Shown here: positions 1 to 7,023 of the stretch, one piece after another
Layout: the number at the start of each line of letters is the position of its first letter
How positions within the stretch are numbered: position 1 is the first letter of the stretch
Assembly: GCA_015655165.1 (NCBI GenBank)
Contig: JAATFN010000131.1
Span: 1 to 10,336 of the forward strand
Direction of reading: 5' to 3'
From: Betaproteobacteria bacterium
GTDB taxonomy: Bacteria; Pseudomonadota; Gammaproteobacteria; Burkholderiales; Burkholderiaceae_D
Length of the DNA: 10,336 nucleotides
Translations under genes and position numbers: made by a program
Notes under the pieces: generated by a model
Told to the model about the DNA's origin: nothing
Seen by the model: the letters and a program-made list of their open reading frames with translations, nothing else
Databases searched by the model: none

Positions 1-148
1 AGTTTAAGTCAGCAAAAACGCTATCTGCGTGATGTCTATTGAGCCTTCAAATGTCAGGGAATGATTGAAGTAATGCAAGTCATACTGGGTATATGGGTTG
101 TTAAGCTGTGTGCAAGTGATAGATACCGACCTTATAATAAAAAACTGT
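1..148. other. Region downstream of nirD, nothing recognised
   Basis: These AT-rich 148 bases follow the nirD stop. A short minus-strand frame crosses from nirD into this region but has no ribosome site and no recognisable protein. No terminator hairpin with a T-run was seen, so the nirBD transcript may continue to the left of the window. Confidence 0.4.
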
Positions 149-520
149 CTATTTCCGCATTGACATATTGATATAGATTTGTTCATCTTTGATGCTAACA
201 GGCCAAGATCTAACACAGGTATCCTTGTATTCTATGCATTGTCCAGTAACAAGAGAGAAATGCTGCTTGTACATTGGCGATGCGACAACCCACTCACCAG
301 CCATATCACCGACAATTCCCCTTGAGAGTACATTGGCGTGGCTAAACGGGTCATGATTATCAAATGCAAAGCACTCATTTTGCGTTCTGAACAAGGCAAT
401 TTGATAGCCGCTCAAGAAAATGCCGACGCCGGAAAATGGCGTAATATCCTGTAGCGAGCACACTATTTGCCAATTATCTTCATGCTGTATTGCTGCTGGA
501 GAAATTGTTGTCATATTCAT
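149..520 (-). CDS. nirD: Nitrite reductase (NADH) small subunit NirD
   Basis: Encodes a 123-residue protein matching the NirD small subunit, the partner of NirB in cytoplasmic six-electron reduction of nitrite to ammonium. The fold is Rieske-like. Recognisable stretches are WQIVCSLQDI near residue 17, FAFDNHDPFSHANVLSRGIV at about 51-70 and VASPMYKQHFSLVTGQC at about 78-94. The Cys/His pairs that bind a [2Fe-2S] cluster in true Rieske proteins are missing, as in other NirD subunits, so the role is structural. The length is close to the usual ~105-120. The start is set by the ATGA overlap with the nirB stop (4 bases shared), which implies translational coupling. An in-frame ATG two codons later is a possible alternative. 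No clear terminator follows the stop. Confidence 0.93.
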   Translation of the reverse strand: MNMTTISPAAIQHEDNWQIVCSLQDITPFSGVGIFLSGYQIALFRTQNECFAFDNHDPFSHANVLSRGIVGDMAGEWVVASPMYKQHFSLVTGQCIEYKDTCVRSWPVSIKDEQIYINMSMRK

Positions 521-3099
521 GCGCTCTCTTTCTCTGTTATTACGTCAATATGCAGCTGCTTTTCTGTCAGTGTGGCCGGGCGTGGTTGATCACGTTCACG
601 GAAATGGATAATGTTTTCGTCGATCTGTTGCGCATCATTGATAAATGTCCGAAACCGTTTCAACGCTTGTTTATCTTCAAGTGTACGTTTCCATTCACAG
701 ACGTAATTGTCAACTAATGACTGCATCTGGTGTTCCAGCTCTTCGGCAAGACCTAAAGAATCATCCAGTACAACTGCCTTCAAATAATCAAGCCCGCCTT
801 CAAGATTTTCTCGCCACACGGATGTGCGTTGCAAGCGATCGGCCGTACGAATATAAAACATCAAAAAACGGTCGATATACTGGACTAGCTGTTGACTATT
901 GATATTGGCAGCCAATAATTCAGCATGACGTGGTCGCATACCACCGTTGCCGCAAACATAAAGATTCCAGCCCTGATCTGTTGCAATAATCCCGATATCT
1001 TTGCTTTGTGCTTCAGCACATTCTCTTGTACACCCTGAAACAGCCAACTTGAATTTATGTGGAGCACGTATGCCACGGTAACGTTGTTCTAGCGCGATCG
1101 CCATCCCTGTAGAATCCTGTACACCATAGCGGCACCATGTACTACCAACACAAGATTTGACGGTACGCATCGATTTCCCGTATGCATGTCCAGTTTCAAA
1201 ACCCGCATCTACCAGCGCATGCCAGATCAATGGCAACTGGTCTAGACGTGCACCAAACAGGTCAATACGCTGTCCACCAGTGATTTTGGTATATAGGTCA
1301 TATTTTTGCGCCACCTGGCCAATCACAATCAGTTTTTCCGGTGTGATTTCTCCGCCAGGAATACGGGGTACAACAGAATAAGTGCCATCTTTTTGTAAAT
1401 TGGCGAGAAAAGCATCATTCGTATCTTGCAAGGTTGCATTCTGTTTTTCCAGAACATAATCATTCCAACATGAAGCCAGGATAGATGCAGTTACCGGTTT
1501 ACAGATATCACAACCATATCCTTTACCAAAACGTGCGAGCAAAGTATCAAAATCGTGAATACGATTGACACGAATTAAATGATACAGTTCTTGTCTACTA
1601 TAGGCGAAGTGCTCGCAGACATGATTGTTAACGATAATGCCCTGGCTTTTTAGTTTGGCTTCCAGCACTTGCTTGACAAGTGCCGAACATCCGCCACAGA
1701 CAGCACTAGCACGTGTTTCCACTTTAAGCATGGCAACAGTCGTACAACCTCGCTCCACGGCAGCACATAAATCACCTTTACTAACATTGCTACAGGAACA
1801 TATTTGTGCTGTATCGGGTAAAGCATCGACGCCGAGTGACGGTTTTTCTGTATCAGACGGCAGAATTAATGCACTGGGGTTTTCTGGTAACGTCATTGCA
1901 TTCAGATAATATTGCAACAGCATACCGTAGTCGCTTGTATCACCAACCAGTATTGCTCCCAATAGATGCTTGCCATCAGCATCAATCACCAGTTTTTTGT
2001 AAATACCTTTAATATTATCTTCGTAAATACATGTGCGACAACCAGGTGTTTTTCCTAGCGCATCACCGATTGAACCAACCTCGACACCCAACAGTTTAAG
2101 TTTGGTACTCATATCCGCACCGTCAAACGACACATCCTCCTGCCCGCCAAGATGTGCAGCACATGTACGCGCCATGTCGTAGCCTGGAGCGACCAAACCA
2201 AAAATCATATTATTCCAGCATGCAGCTTCACCAATAGCATACATATCAGGGTCTGATGTCTGACAGTAATCATTGATGACAATCCCCCCTCGTACACCTA
2301 CTGTCAGGCCAGCATCCTTTGCCAGAGCATCATGGGGCCGAATACCTGCGGAGAATACAACCAGATCAGTATCGAGATGGCTACCATCGGCAAAAAGCAG
2401 ACGGTAACGTGAAACATCTCCCGGAACAATGGCTGTGGTTACTTTATTGGTGTGCACATCAACACCGAGCGCTTCGATTTTTTCACGCAACAGCCGGCCC
2501 CCGCCACTATCTAGTTGGACTGCCATCAAATGGGAAGAAAATTCGACAACATGTGTTTTAAGATTCAGGTCCCGTAATGCCCGTGCCGCTTCCAGCCCAA
2601 GTAGACCACCACCAATGACAACACCGGTATGGCTTGATGTCGCCGAATGTCGAATAGCATCAAGATCTTCTATCGTACGATACGCATGACAGAAATCCTG
2701 ATCGTTACCTGGAATCGGCGGTACAAATGCATAAGAACCTGTTGCAAAAACAAGCTTGTCATAGCTTATTTCGACACCGGCTGCACTTTTTACGCAGCGT
2801 GTCTCCCGATCCACTTGCACAACCGGATCACCACAAAACAACGCAATATTGTGCTCATCAAAAAACTGCTCTGTTACCAAAGACAAATCATCTGCCCCGG
2901 TATGACTAAAATAACTTGTCAGATGGACGCGGTCATATGCCAATCTGGACTCGCCACAAAACACACTAATCTGGTAGCGATGTGATTGTCCAACCAACGT
3001 TTCCAGCAATTGTTGTCCAACCATACCGTGACCAATCACAACCAGTCGCGGTAATGGCTGTGTGACTATAGGCGATGCATTATTATCCGATGCATGCAT
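517..3099 (-). CDS. nirB: Nitrite reductase (NADH) large subunit NirB
   Basis: An 860-residue sirohaem nitrite reductase large subunit, full length for the family (~840-860), acting in the cytoplasm. An FAD site GHGMVG lies at residues 23-28 and an NAD(P)H site GGGLLG near 161. A BFD-type [2Fe-2S] domain begins with CSC near residue 432 and closes with CGGC near 468. A second BFD-like segment follows, running from CEH to GCDIC. The sulfite/nitrite reductase core carries the [4Fe-4S]-sirohaem cysteines as C-x5-C (Cys650, Cys656) and C-x3-C (Cys690, Cys694). All expected cofactor ligands are present. The ATG at 3099 has AGGAG 8 bases upstream (3112-3108). With nirD it forms a two-gene operon. 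The leader points to an assimilatory rather than respiratory role, since it has an RpoN promoter and an antitermination-type leader. An nasB-like name is equally valid. Confidence 0.96.
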   Translation of the reverse strand: MHASDNNASPIVTQPLPRLVVIGHGMVGQQLLETLVGQSHRYQISVFCGESRLAYDRVHLTSYFSHTGADDLSLVTEQFFDEHNIALFCGDPVVQVDRETRCVKSAAGVEISYDKLVFATGSYAFVPPIPGNDQDFCHAYRTIEDLDAIRHSATSSHTGVVIGGGLLGLEAARALRDLNLKTHVVEFSSHLMAVQLDSGGGRLLREKIEALGVDVHTNKVTTAIVPGDVSRYRLLFADGSHLDTDLVVFSAGIRPHDALAKDAGLTVGVRGGIVINDYCQTSDPDMYAIGEAACWNNMIFGLVAPGYDMARTCAAHLGGQEDVSFDGADMSTKLKLLGVEVGSIGDALGKTPGCRTCIYEDNIKGIYKKLVIDADGKHLLGAILVGDTSDYGMLLQYYLNAMTLPENPSALILPSDTEKPSLGVDALPDTAQICSCSNVSKGDLCAAVERGCTTVAMLKVETRASAVCGGCSALVKQVLEAKLKSQGIIVNNHVCEHFAYSRQELYHLIRVNRIHDFDTLLARFGKGYGCDICKPVTASILASCWNDYVLEKQNATLQDTNDAFLANLQKDGTYSVVPRIPGGEITPEKLIVIGQVAQKYDLYTKITGGQRIDLFGARLDQLPLIWHALVDAGFETGHAYGKSMRTVKSCVGSTWCRYGVQDSTGMAIALEQRYRGIRAPHKFKLAVSGCTRECAEAQSKDIGIIATDQGWNLYVCGNGGMRPRHAELLAANINSQQLVQYIDRFLMFYIRTADRLQRTSVWRENLEGGLDYLKAVVLDDSLGLAEELEHQMQSLVDNYVCEWKRTLEDKQALKRFRTFINDAQQIDENIIHFRERDQPRPATLTEKQLHIDVITEKESA

Positions 3100-3132
3100 A
3101 TGGATGACTCCTGTTTTATATCCTGTTTTTAC

Positions 3133-3176
3133 AAAAAAAGGCGCTCACTCCACAATATTGTGAAGTGAGCGCCTTT
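3133..3176 (-). terminator. Intrinsic terminator in the nirB leader
   Basis: A perfect 13-bp inverted repeat (AAAGGCGCTCACT, 3176-3164, against 3149-3137) continues, past one mismatch, into CAC/GTG closing loop AATATT. On the minus strand the 3' arm runs into seven T residues (3139-3133), so this is a strong rho-independent terminator reading towards nirB. It lies only 33 bases before the nirB ATG, inside the transcript from the sigma-54 promoter, so it must be bypassed for expression. It would also stop read-through from msrPQ. Confidence 0.92.
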
Positions 3177-3180
3177 GCTC
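3167..3180 (-). promoter_or_regulatory. Leader hairpin P2 (antiterminator), ANTAR-type hexaloop
   Basis: GAGC (3180-3177) pairs with GCUC (3170-3167) around the hexaloop AAAGGC (3176-3171), which again has A at 1 and G at 4 and matches the P1 loop at five of six positions. The loop plus 3' arm (3176-3167) are the first ten bases of the terminator 5' arm, so P2 and the terminator cannot form together. This is the expected arrangement for ANTAR antitermination: bound protein stabilises P2 and releases nirBD transcription. The 31-base linker from P1 is longer than usual and holds a further small hairpin (UUGAU/AUCAG, loop GCAGCU). Confidence 0.68.
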
Positions 3181-3211
3181 TGATAGCTGCATCAATTCTC
3201 TATTACATCCA

Positions 3212-3235
3212 TACATTATCGCCATTGATAACGTA
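3212..3235 (-). promoter_or_regulatory. Leader hairpin P1, ANTAR-type hexaloop
   Basis: In the nirB leader RNA, bases 3235-3227 pair with 3220-3212 in a 9-bp stem containing one G-U pair, closing a six-base loop AAUGGC (3226-3221). A at loop position 1 and G at position 4 are the conserved residues of RNA hairpins bound by ANTAR proteins such as NasR, NasT and EutV. It begins about 15 bases after the predicted transcription start. Confidence 0.7.
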
Positions 3236-3261
3236 ACCGATATAATTATTCCTCAATACTA

Positions 3262-3276
3262 GCAATCATTGTGCCA
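3262..3276 (-). promoter_or_regulatory. Sigma-54 (RpoN) promoter of nirBD
   Basis: On the minus strand TGGCAC (3276-3271) is followed by AATGA and TTGC (3265-3262). The invariant GG and GC dinucleotides are separated by exactly 10 bases, matching the -24/-12 consensus. The predicted start of transcription is near 3250, giving a leader of about 150 bases before the nirB ATG. RpoN promoters need an enhancer-binding activator. For nitrate/nitrite assimilation genes this is commonly NtrC, which is inference here. Confidence 0.87.
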
Positions 3277-3337
3277 TCCCCATTTTTTATATTTTGTAAT
3301 CATGCAGAGAAAAGAATTCCATATCGGGCAAATAAAA

Positions 3338-3363
3338 TGCACCATAATCGAACGAAACGCACC
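3338..3363 (-). promoter_or_regulatory. Possible activator half-sites upstream of the nirB sigma-54 promoter
   Basis: Two direct copies of GGTGC occur on the minus strand at 3363-3359 and 3343-3339, exactly 20 bases apart (two helical turns). Their centres lie about 65 and 85 bases upstream of the -24 element. GGTGC(A) is the half-site of NtrC operators, but an NtrC operator is normally an inverted pair with a short spacer, and no full inverted site is seen. They could be weak NtrC half-sites, a different activator's site, or chance. Confidence 0.3.
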
Positions 3364-3432
3364 AAAATAGGATAACAGTACGTCTTTGAAGTGCGATAAC
3401 GACAATCTAAATGAAATAATTCCATTGTTGAT

Positions 3433-3462
3433 ACAGGCACAGTTTTCTGCTGCCCTGTTTTT
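3433..3462 (+). terminator. Imperfect hairpin with T-run beyond msrQ
   Basis: ACAGG/CCTGT plus inner CA/TG and CAG/CTG pairs around loop TTTT form a 10-bp stem with two unpaired bases, spanning 3433-3458. On the plus strand it is followed by TTTTT (3458-3462). No plus-strand gene enters it. On the minus strand it sits 8 bases past the msrQ stop but without a U-tract, so it could at most be a weak end signal for msrPQ. Confidence 0.35.
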
Positions 3463-3465
3463 ATA

Positions 3466-4101
3466 TTATCTGTGCTTGTGACCTAACCAAGTTACAATAC
3501 GTATCCCCAATAACATCGTAATAACAACAGTAAACAATATCGGTTCGAATACGAGATTTTTACCTGCTTTCGCCCACCAGAAATGAACTAAAGCTAATGG
3601 AGCAGCCAAATAAACCAAACGGTGGAGCAGTTGCCAACGCCGCCCTCCCAAAAGACGCATCATTGTGCTCCAGCTAGTTATTGCCAACGGAATCAGTAAT
3701 ATAAAAGCTGCCAATCCGACAGCGACAAACGGACGTGTCATCACATCTTGCCAGATTGCTTGCAGATCGAAGAAATGTTCGAACCATATAAAAGCCGTGA
3801 AATGCAGGCATAAATAAAAAAACGACATCAACCCCAGCATGCGACGCATCCTGGCAAGCCAATGCCATCCTGTAAAGTGACGAATCGGTGTCACCGCTAA
3901 CGCAATACACAGTAAATACAATGCCCAGTTTCCGGTATCGCGGGTAATAAATTCAACCGGATTGGCTCCCAAGCCGCCATTACTGCCTAAAATGATCAGA
4001 CGTAAAAATGGTACACATGCGAGTAACAGAAAACAAAACCACAACCCTTGTGTCTGCTGGAATGATAAGGTTTTAAAAGGTAGCTGCATCGAATATCGCA
4101 T
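3466..4101 (-). CDS. msrQ: MsrQ haem membrane subunit of periplasmic methionine sulfoxide reductase (YedZ)
   Basis: A 211-residue inner-membrane protein of the ferric-reductase-like transmembrane family. It passes electrons from the quinone pool or flavin reductase through b haem to MsrP. Six hydrophobic segments are visible, at about residues 18-38, 54-70, 88-108, 122-142, 160-178 and 187-204. Histidines suited to haem ligation sit in HFTGWHW, in LCLHFTAF and in LHRLVYL...ALVHFWW. The length matches the family (~200-215). Its ATG shares one base with the msrP stop (TAATG), so the pair is translationally coupled. An internal ATG at codon 5 is an alternative start. Confidence 0.93.
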   Translation of the reverse strand: MRYSMQLPFKTLSFQQTQGLWFCFLLLACVPFLRLIILGSNGGLGANPVEFITRDTGNWALYLLCIALAVTPIRHFTGWHWLARMRRMLGLMSFFYLCLHFTAFIWFEHFFDLQAIWQDVMTRPFVAVGLAAFILLIPLAITSWSTMMRLLGGRRWQLLHRLVYLAAPLALVHFWWAKAGKNLVFEPILFTVVITMLLGIRIVTWLGHKHR

Positions 4102-5075
4102 TAATAAAACTTTTGAAGATCCATGCCGCTATATAGGCCAGCAACATCGTTATAACCATTAAACAGTATTGTTTTACGTTTTGCGGTAAAAATACCATCT
4201 TCACCGATACGACGTTCAGTCGCTTGGGACCAGCGTGGATGTGGTACTTGCGGGTTAACATTGGAATAAAAACCATACTCCCTGGCCGCATAGCTATTCC
4301 ATGCTGTTTTAGGCTGTGTTTTAATAAACCGGATTGCCACAATCGATTTGGCGGATTTAAAACCATACTTCCACGGCACAATAATCCGTACCGGAGCACC
4401 ATTCTGGTTTGGCAGCACTTCGCCGTACATCCCCATCGTCAATAGAGTCAAGGGATGATTGGCCTCGTCAATACGTAAACCTTCGGTATACGGCCAGTTC
4501 AAGACGTCGCTTGACAACCCTGGCATTTGTTTCGCATCGGCTAGCGTAATAAACTGTACATATTTTGCGTTACCGGTGGGTTCGACTTTCTTAATCAATG
4601 CAGATAAAGAATAACCGATCCAGGGAATTACCATTGACCACCCTTCAACACAACGCAAACGGTAGATACGCTCTTCCAATGGTGCGAGTTTGAGTAAACC
4701 ATCCAAGTCCAGTGTCACCGGTTTATTGACTTCTCCATCCACAGTTACCGTCCATGGCTTGACAATCAGACTGCCAGCAGTTTTAGCCGGATCGGATTTA
4801 TCTGTACCGAATTCATAGAAATTGTTATAAGACGTCGCATCCTCATAGGGCGTACGTTTTTCTGTCGAAGAAAAAGCTGCATTGACCACACCGGTAAGCT
4901 TTGAGCTGCCTTTGCGCTGCGCGAATGCATGATTCGGCAGACCAAGTGTACTACCTGCAATGGCTCCGGCGGCAAGACCACCTATAAATTGACGGCGTGA
5001 CAAATAGATGTTTTGCGGGGTAATTTCTGAACTAGCAGGAATTGCAATCTGATCAGGGAGTATCTTAATCAGCAT
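4101..5075 (-). CDS. msrP: MsrP molybdopterin methionine sulfoxide reductase, Tat-exported (YedY)
   Basis: Catalytic subunit that reduces oxidised methionine in periplasmic proteins using a molybdenum-molybdopterin cofactor. With the ATG at 5075 it is 324 residues, normal for the family. A twin-arginine signal SRRQFIGG starts at residue 26, followed by a hydrophobic stretch and a likely cleavage after AFA (about residue 52). The molybdenum-ligating cysteine is Cys142 in [10 protein letters not shown], corresponding to precursor Cys146 of E. coli MsrP. The reading frame extends two codons further to a GTG at 5081, but AAGGAG (5088-5083) is one base from that GTG and seven from the ATG, which decides the start. 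The gene follows the kinase by 74 bases with no terminator seen, and overlaps msrQ by one base. Confidence 0.94.
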   Translation of the reverse strand: MLIKILPDQIAIPASSEITPQNIYLSRRQFIGGLAAGAIAGSTLGLPNHAFAQRKGSSKLTGVVNAAFSSTEKRTPYEDATSYNNFYEFGTDKSDPAKTAGSLIVKPWTVTVDGEVNKPVTLDLDGLLKLAPLEERIYRLRCVEGWSMVIPWIGYSLSALIKKVEPTGNAKYVQFITLADAKQMPGLSSDVLNWPYTEGLRIDEANHPLTLLTMGMYGEVLPNQNGAPVRIIVPWKYGFKSAKSIVAIRFIKTQPKTAWNSYAAREYGFYSNVNPQVPHPRWSQATERRIGEDGIFTAKRKTILFNGYNDVAGLYSGMDLQKFY

Positions 5076-5082
5076 AGTCACT

Positions 5083-5088
5083 CTCCTT
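5083..5088 (-). promoter_or_regulatory. Ribosome-binding site deciding the msrP start
   Basis: AAGGAG on the minus strand lies 7 bases before the ATG at 5075 but only 1 base before the in-frame GTG at 5081, so the ATG is the functional start. Confidence 0.8.
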
Positions 5089-5149
5089 ACAAGATGGATG
5101 CGATTAGGTCAGCTGTATCTAAAAAGGCCGACTGAAACTCATTTTACGC

Positions 5150-7006
5150 TTATCTCGTATGGGTTGTTATAGATTCTGTCAACTGATCGTTAAACTGGAA
5201 ATGGGCTTCCAGAATCGTACCTTCATTTGAAGACCTTATCTTGAAATTGCCCCCCAGTTTTTGGACTCTTGCCATCATGCTTTGCATACCGATCCCAATA
5301 CAAGCGGCAGTTATTTGCTTCGCATCAAATCCGATTCCATCGTCGCCGATGGTAACGGATAAGGTTTCATCATTGGCATCTTTATGTGTATGGAGCTCAA
5401 ACCAAACCTGTGAAGCATGGCTATGCTTGATGACATTGGTCAATCCCTCTTCAACAAAGCGCGTTAATTCGATGAGTTTAGCTTGTGTCCATGATTGTGG
5501 CCATAGTGCTGCAACCGACCAGGATGATTGCATTGATAGTTCTTCAAATATATGGGTAAATCTGTGCCTGATCGGTACAATCCATTGTGCAGGCGTGTCT
5601 TTTACCAACTGTGAAGAGTGGCCACTGTTATCGATGACTTGACGCAAATCGTCCCGAATCGATTTCAAAATCGACAGGTAATGCTTTCTTTCAAGATGCG
5701 CTTGCGTTTGTTCGACAAGCGTAATTGACCTCACCAGTGAGCTACCGAAGCCATCATGCAAATCTCTGGCAATTTGCAAACGTTCTTTTAACAATGCATT
5801 TTGCATCTCCAATGCATGCTCTCTTTGCAACGTGTCGGTAAGCTGTACTCTTGTTTCATCTATCGTTATTTTCAAGTCATCTGCAGCGTATTCGATTTTT
5901 TTGATATTGCGTACAAATACCCAGGCAAGCATTAAAGACATGAATACCATGCCAACCAATCCGGACAGCGCGACATACAAAAAATCAGCATGGATCATCT
6001 GCAGCATAACCAATGTTGTATGTACACCAATCACCAGATAAAACAGCAAAGTTACCGCCAGAAGCGTATCTTCTGTTCGACGTACTTTCCATGCATAAAA
6101 CTGGTACAAGATACAATTCCCAAAGAAAACAAGCGTAAAAATCGTACCTGATAGCGCCAGCATATGGATTTGCCATGCCTTTGGTAATACGAGCAAGAAC
6201 ACGACTGATACCGTCGTCAGAAAAAACAGCAATTTTTCCAGTTTCGGGTAATGGCATTGCCCAAAACGCCAGGTAAAAATACAAAAGCAGGCGGTATACA
6301 GGACAAATGCAATGGAATTGAAGACACTCACATCCAGCGAATTACTAAATGGCCAGGTGCTTGTTGCCAATACGTTATAGCCGAATAGTACCCATAGGAT
6401 GCTCATTAAACCATACCAGCCAAACGCTTTTTCACGGCGCCGCATTATCCAGATCAAGAGACAGATACTACCGACTACGCCACTAATGACTTGATTGATC
6501 ATCCAAGCATATTTGTTCATCCAGATAGACCATGTATAAGCCACATCAATCGCCTGATTGTTCCCTGCCTGAACACGCCCCAATCCAGGTGCATGAAAGG
6601 CAAGACCAATTACCTGTATCCAAACGGTATTATTTTTTTCTTGTAGCAAAGCCGCGGGAATTTGCCAGTAACGTTGGGCATTCCAGCTGCGCGACAGTGG
6701 TTCGGTAAGTTGTTCATCGCGCCACAATGGTGTTTGATTGATCCAGACTGCACCGGCCATATTGATGCGTTCGACAAATAGTGCCGCATCTTGTGCATTC
6801 TGGCAGGATTCATCCAGATTCATGCGGTACCAGACAGTCCCGGTATAACCGGGCCATCGTTGTAGCCAGATATCCGGCAAGGTAACACTTACCCAGCCAG
6901 TCTCGGGGCGTACATTACTGTTATTGCCGGCTTTCGCTGCCACAATTGAACCCGGGACAATGGCACAAGACTTGGCCCAGGTAAAAACCGGAAACAAGAG
7001 TGTCAT
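5150..7006 (-). CDS. Membrane sensor histidine kinase, 7TM-DISM-like with HisKA_3 core
   Basis: A 618-residue kinase (from ATG 7006) expected to phosphorylate the adjacent NarL-type regulator. After a signal-like N-terminus there is a periplasmic beta-sandwich region of galactose-binding type (about residues 30-170, with TVWYRMNL and GAVWINQTPLW). About seven transmembrane segments follow (about 180-380), the layout of 7TMR-DISM receptors. A coiled-coil region leads to the HisKA_3 H-box ARDLHDGFGSS with phospho-acceptor His417. The ATPase domain has an N-box (EEGLTNVIKHSHAS, about 520-535), DDGIGFD near 557 and a following glycine-rich GIGMQSM stretch. The ligand is unknown. The ATG has no Shine-Dalgarno sequence. 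An upstream in-frame CTG at 7027 (or ATT at 7030) has GAGG in front and would add an Arg-containing n-region, giving 625 residues. The position before msrPQ suggests oxidative or chlorine-stress sensing. Confidence 0.9.
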   Translation of the reverse strand: MTLLFPVFTWAKSCAIVPGSIVAAKAGNNSNVRPETGWVSVTLPDIWLQRWPGYTGTVWYRMNLDESCQNAQDAALFVERINMAGAVWINQTPLWRDEQLTEPLSRSWNAQRYWQIPAALLQEKNNTVWIQVIGLAFHAPGLGRVQAGNNQAIDVAYTWSIWMNKYAWMINQVISGVVGSICLLIWIMRRREKAFGWYGLMSILWVLFGYNVLATSTWPFSNSLDVSVFNSIAFVLYTACFCIFTWRFGQCHYPKLEKLLFFLTTVSVVFLLVLPKAWQIHMLALSGTIFTLVFFGNCILYQFYAWKVRRTEDTLLAVTLLFYLVIGVHTTLVMLQMIHADFLYVALSGLVGMVFMSLMLAWVFVRNIKKIEYAADDLKITIDETRVQLTDTLQREHALEMQNALLKERLQIARDLHDGFGSSLVRSITLVEQTQAHLERKHYLSILKSIRDDLRQVIDNSGHSSQLVKDTPAQWIVPIRHRFTHIFEELSMQSSWSVAALWPQSWTQAKLIELTRFVEEGLTNVIKHSHASQVWFELHTHKDANDETLSVTIGDDGIGFDAKQITAACIGIGMQSMMARVQKLGGNFKIRSSNEGTILEAHFQFNDQLTESITTHTR

Positions 7007-7023
7007 GATAAAGATGAGCCGGA

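Larger units (their letters stand above)
3100..3465. other. Intergenic region between msrQ and nirB
   Basis: These 366 bases contain no credible gene. From the msrQ side they hold a bulged hairpin just after msrQ, an AT-rich segment with GGTGC direct repeats, the sigma-54 promoter, two hexaloop hairpins, the leader terminator and the nirB ribosome-binding site. Almost all of it can be explained as regulatory sequence for nirBD. Confidence 0.8.

Noticed and set aside
4..216. 70-residue minus-strand frame overlapping the end of nirD
   Set aside because: No ribosome site, no recognisable motifs, and much of it lies inside nirD in another frame.
149..520. Loss of the Rieske cluster ligands in NirD as a sign of decay
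   Set aside because: NirD small subunits generally lack the Cys/His pairs, so this is normal for the family.
2319..2985. Several plus-strand open frames opposite nirB
   Set aside because: They are antisense shadows of a strongly supported coding region, without ribosome sites or recognisable protein features.
3137..3176. The large inverted repeat as a mobile-element end or protein operator
   Set aside because: The arm is followed by a T-run on the minus strand and sits in a leader with overlapping alternative hairpins, so an intrinsic terminator explains it better.
3181..3195. TTGAT-N6-ATCA resembling an FNR/CRP-type operator in the nirB leader
   Set aside because: FNR sites need a four-base spacer (TTGAT-N4-ATCAA); here it is six, and it lies downstream of the predicted start of transcription. 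It is better read as a small RNA hairpin.
5076..5149. Terminator or separate promoter between the kinase and msrP
   Set aside because: A CCTTTTT run is present but no stem precedes it, and no convincing -35/-10 pair is visible.
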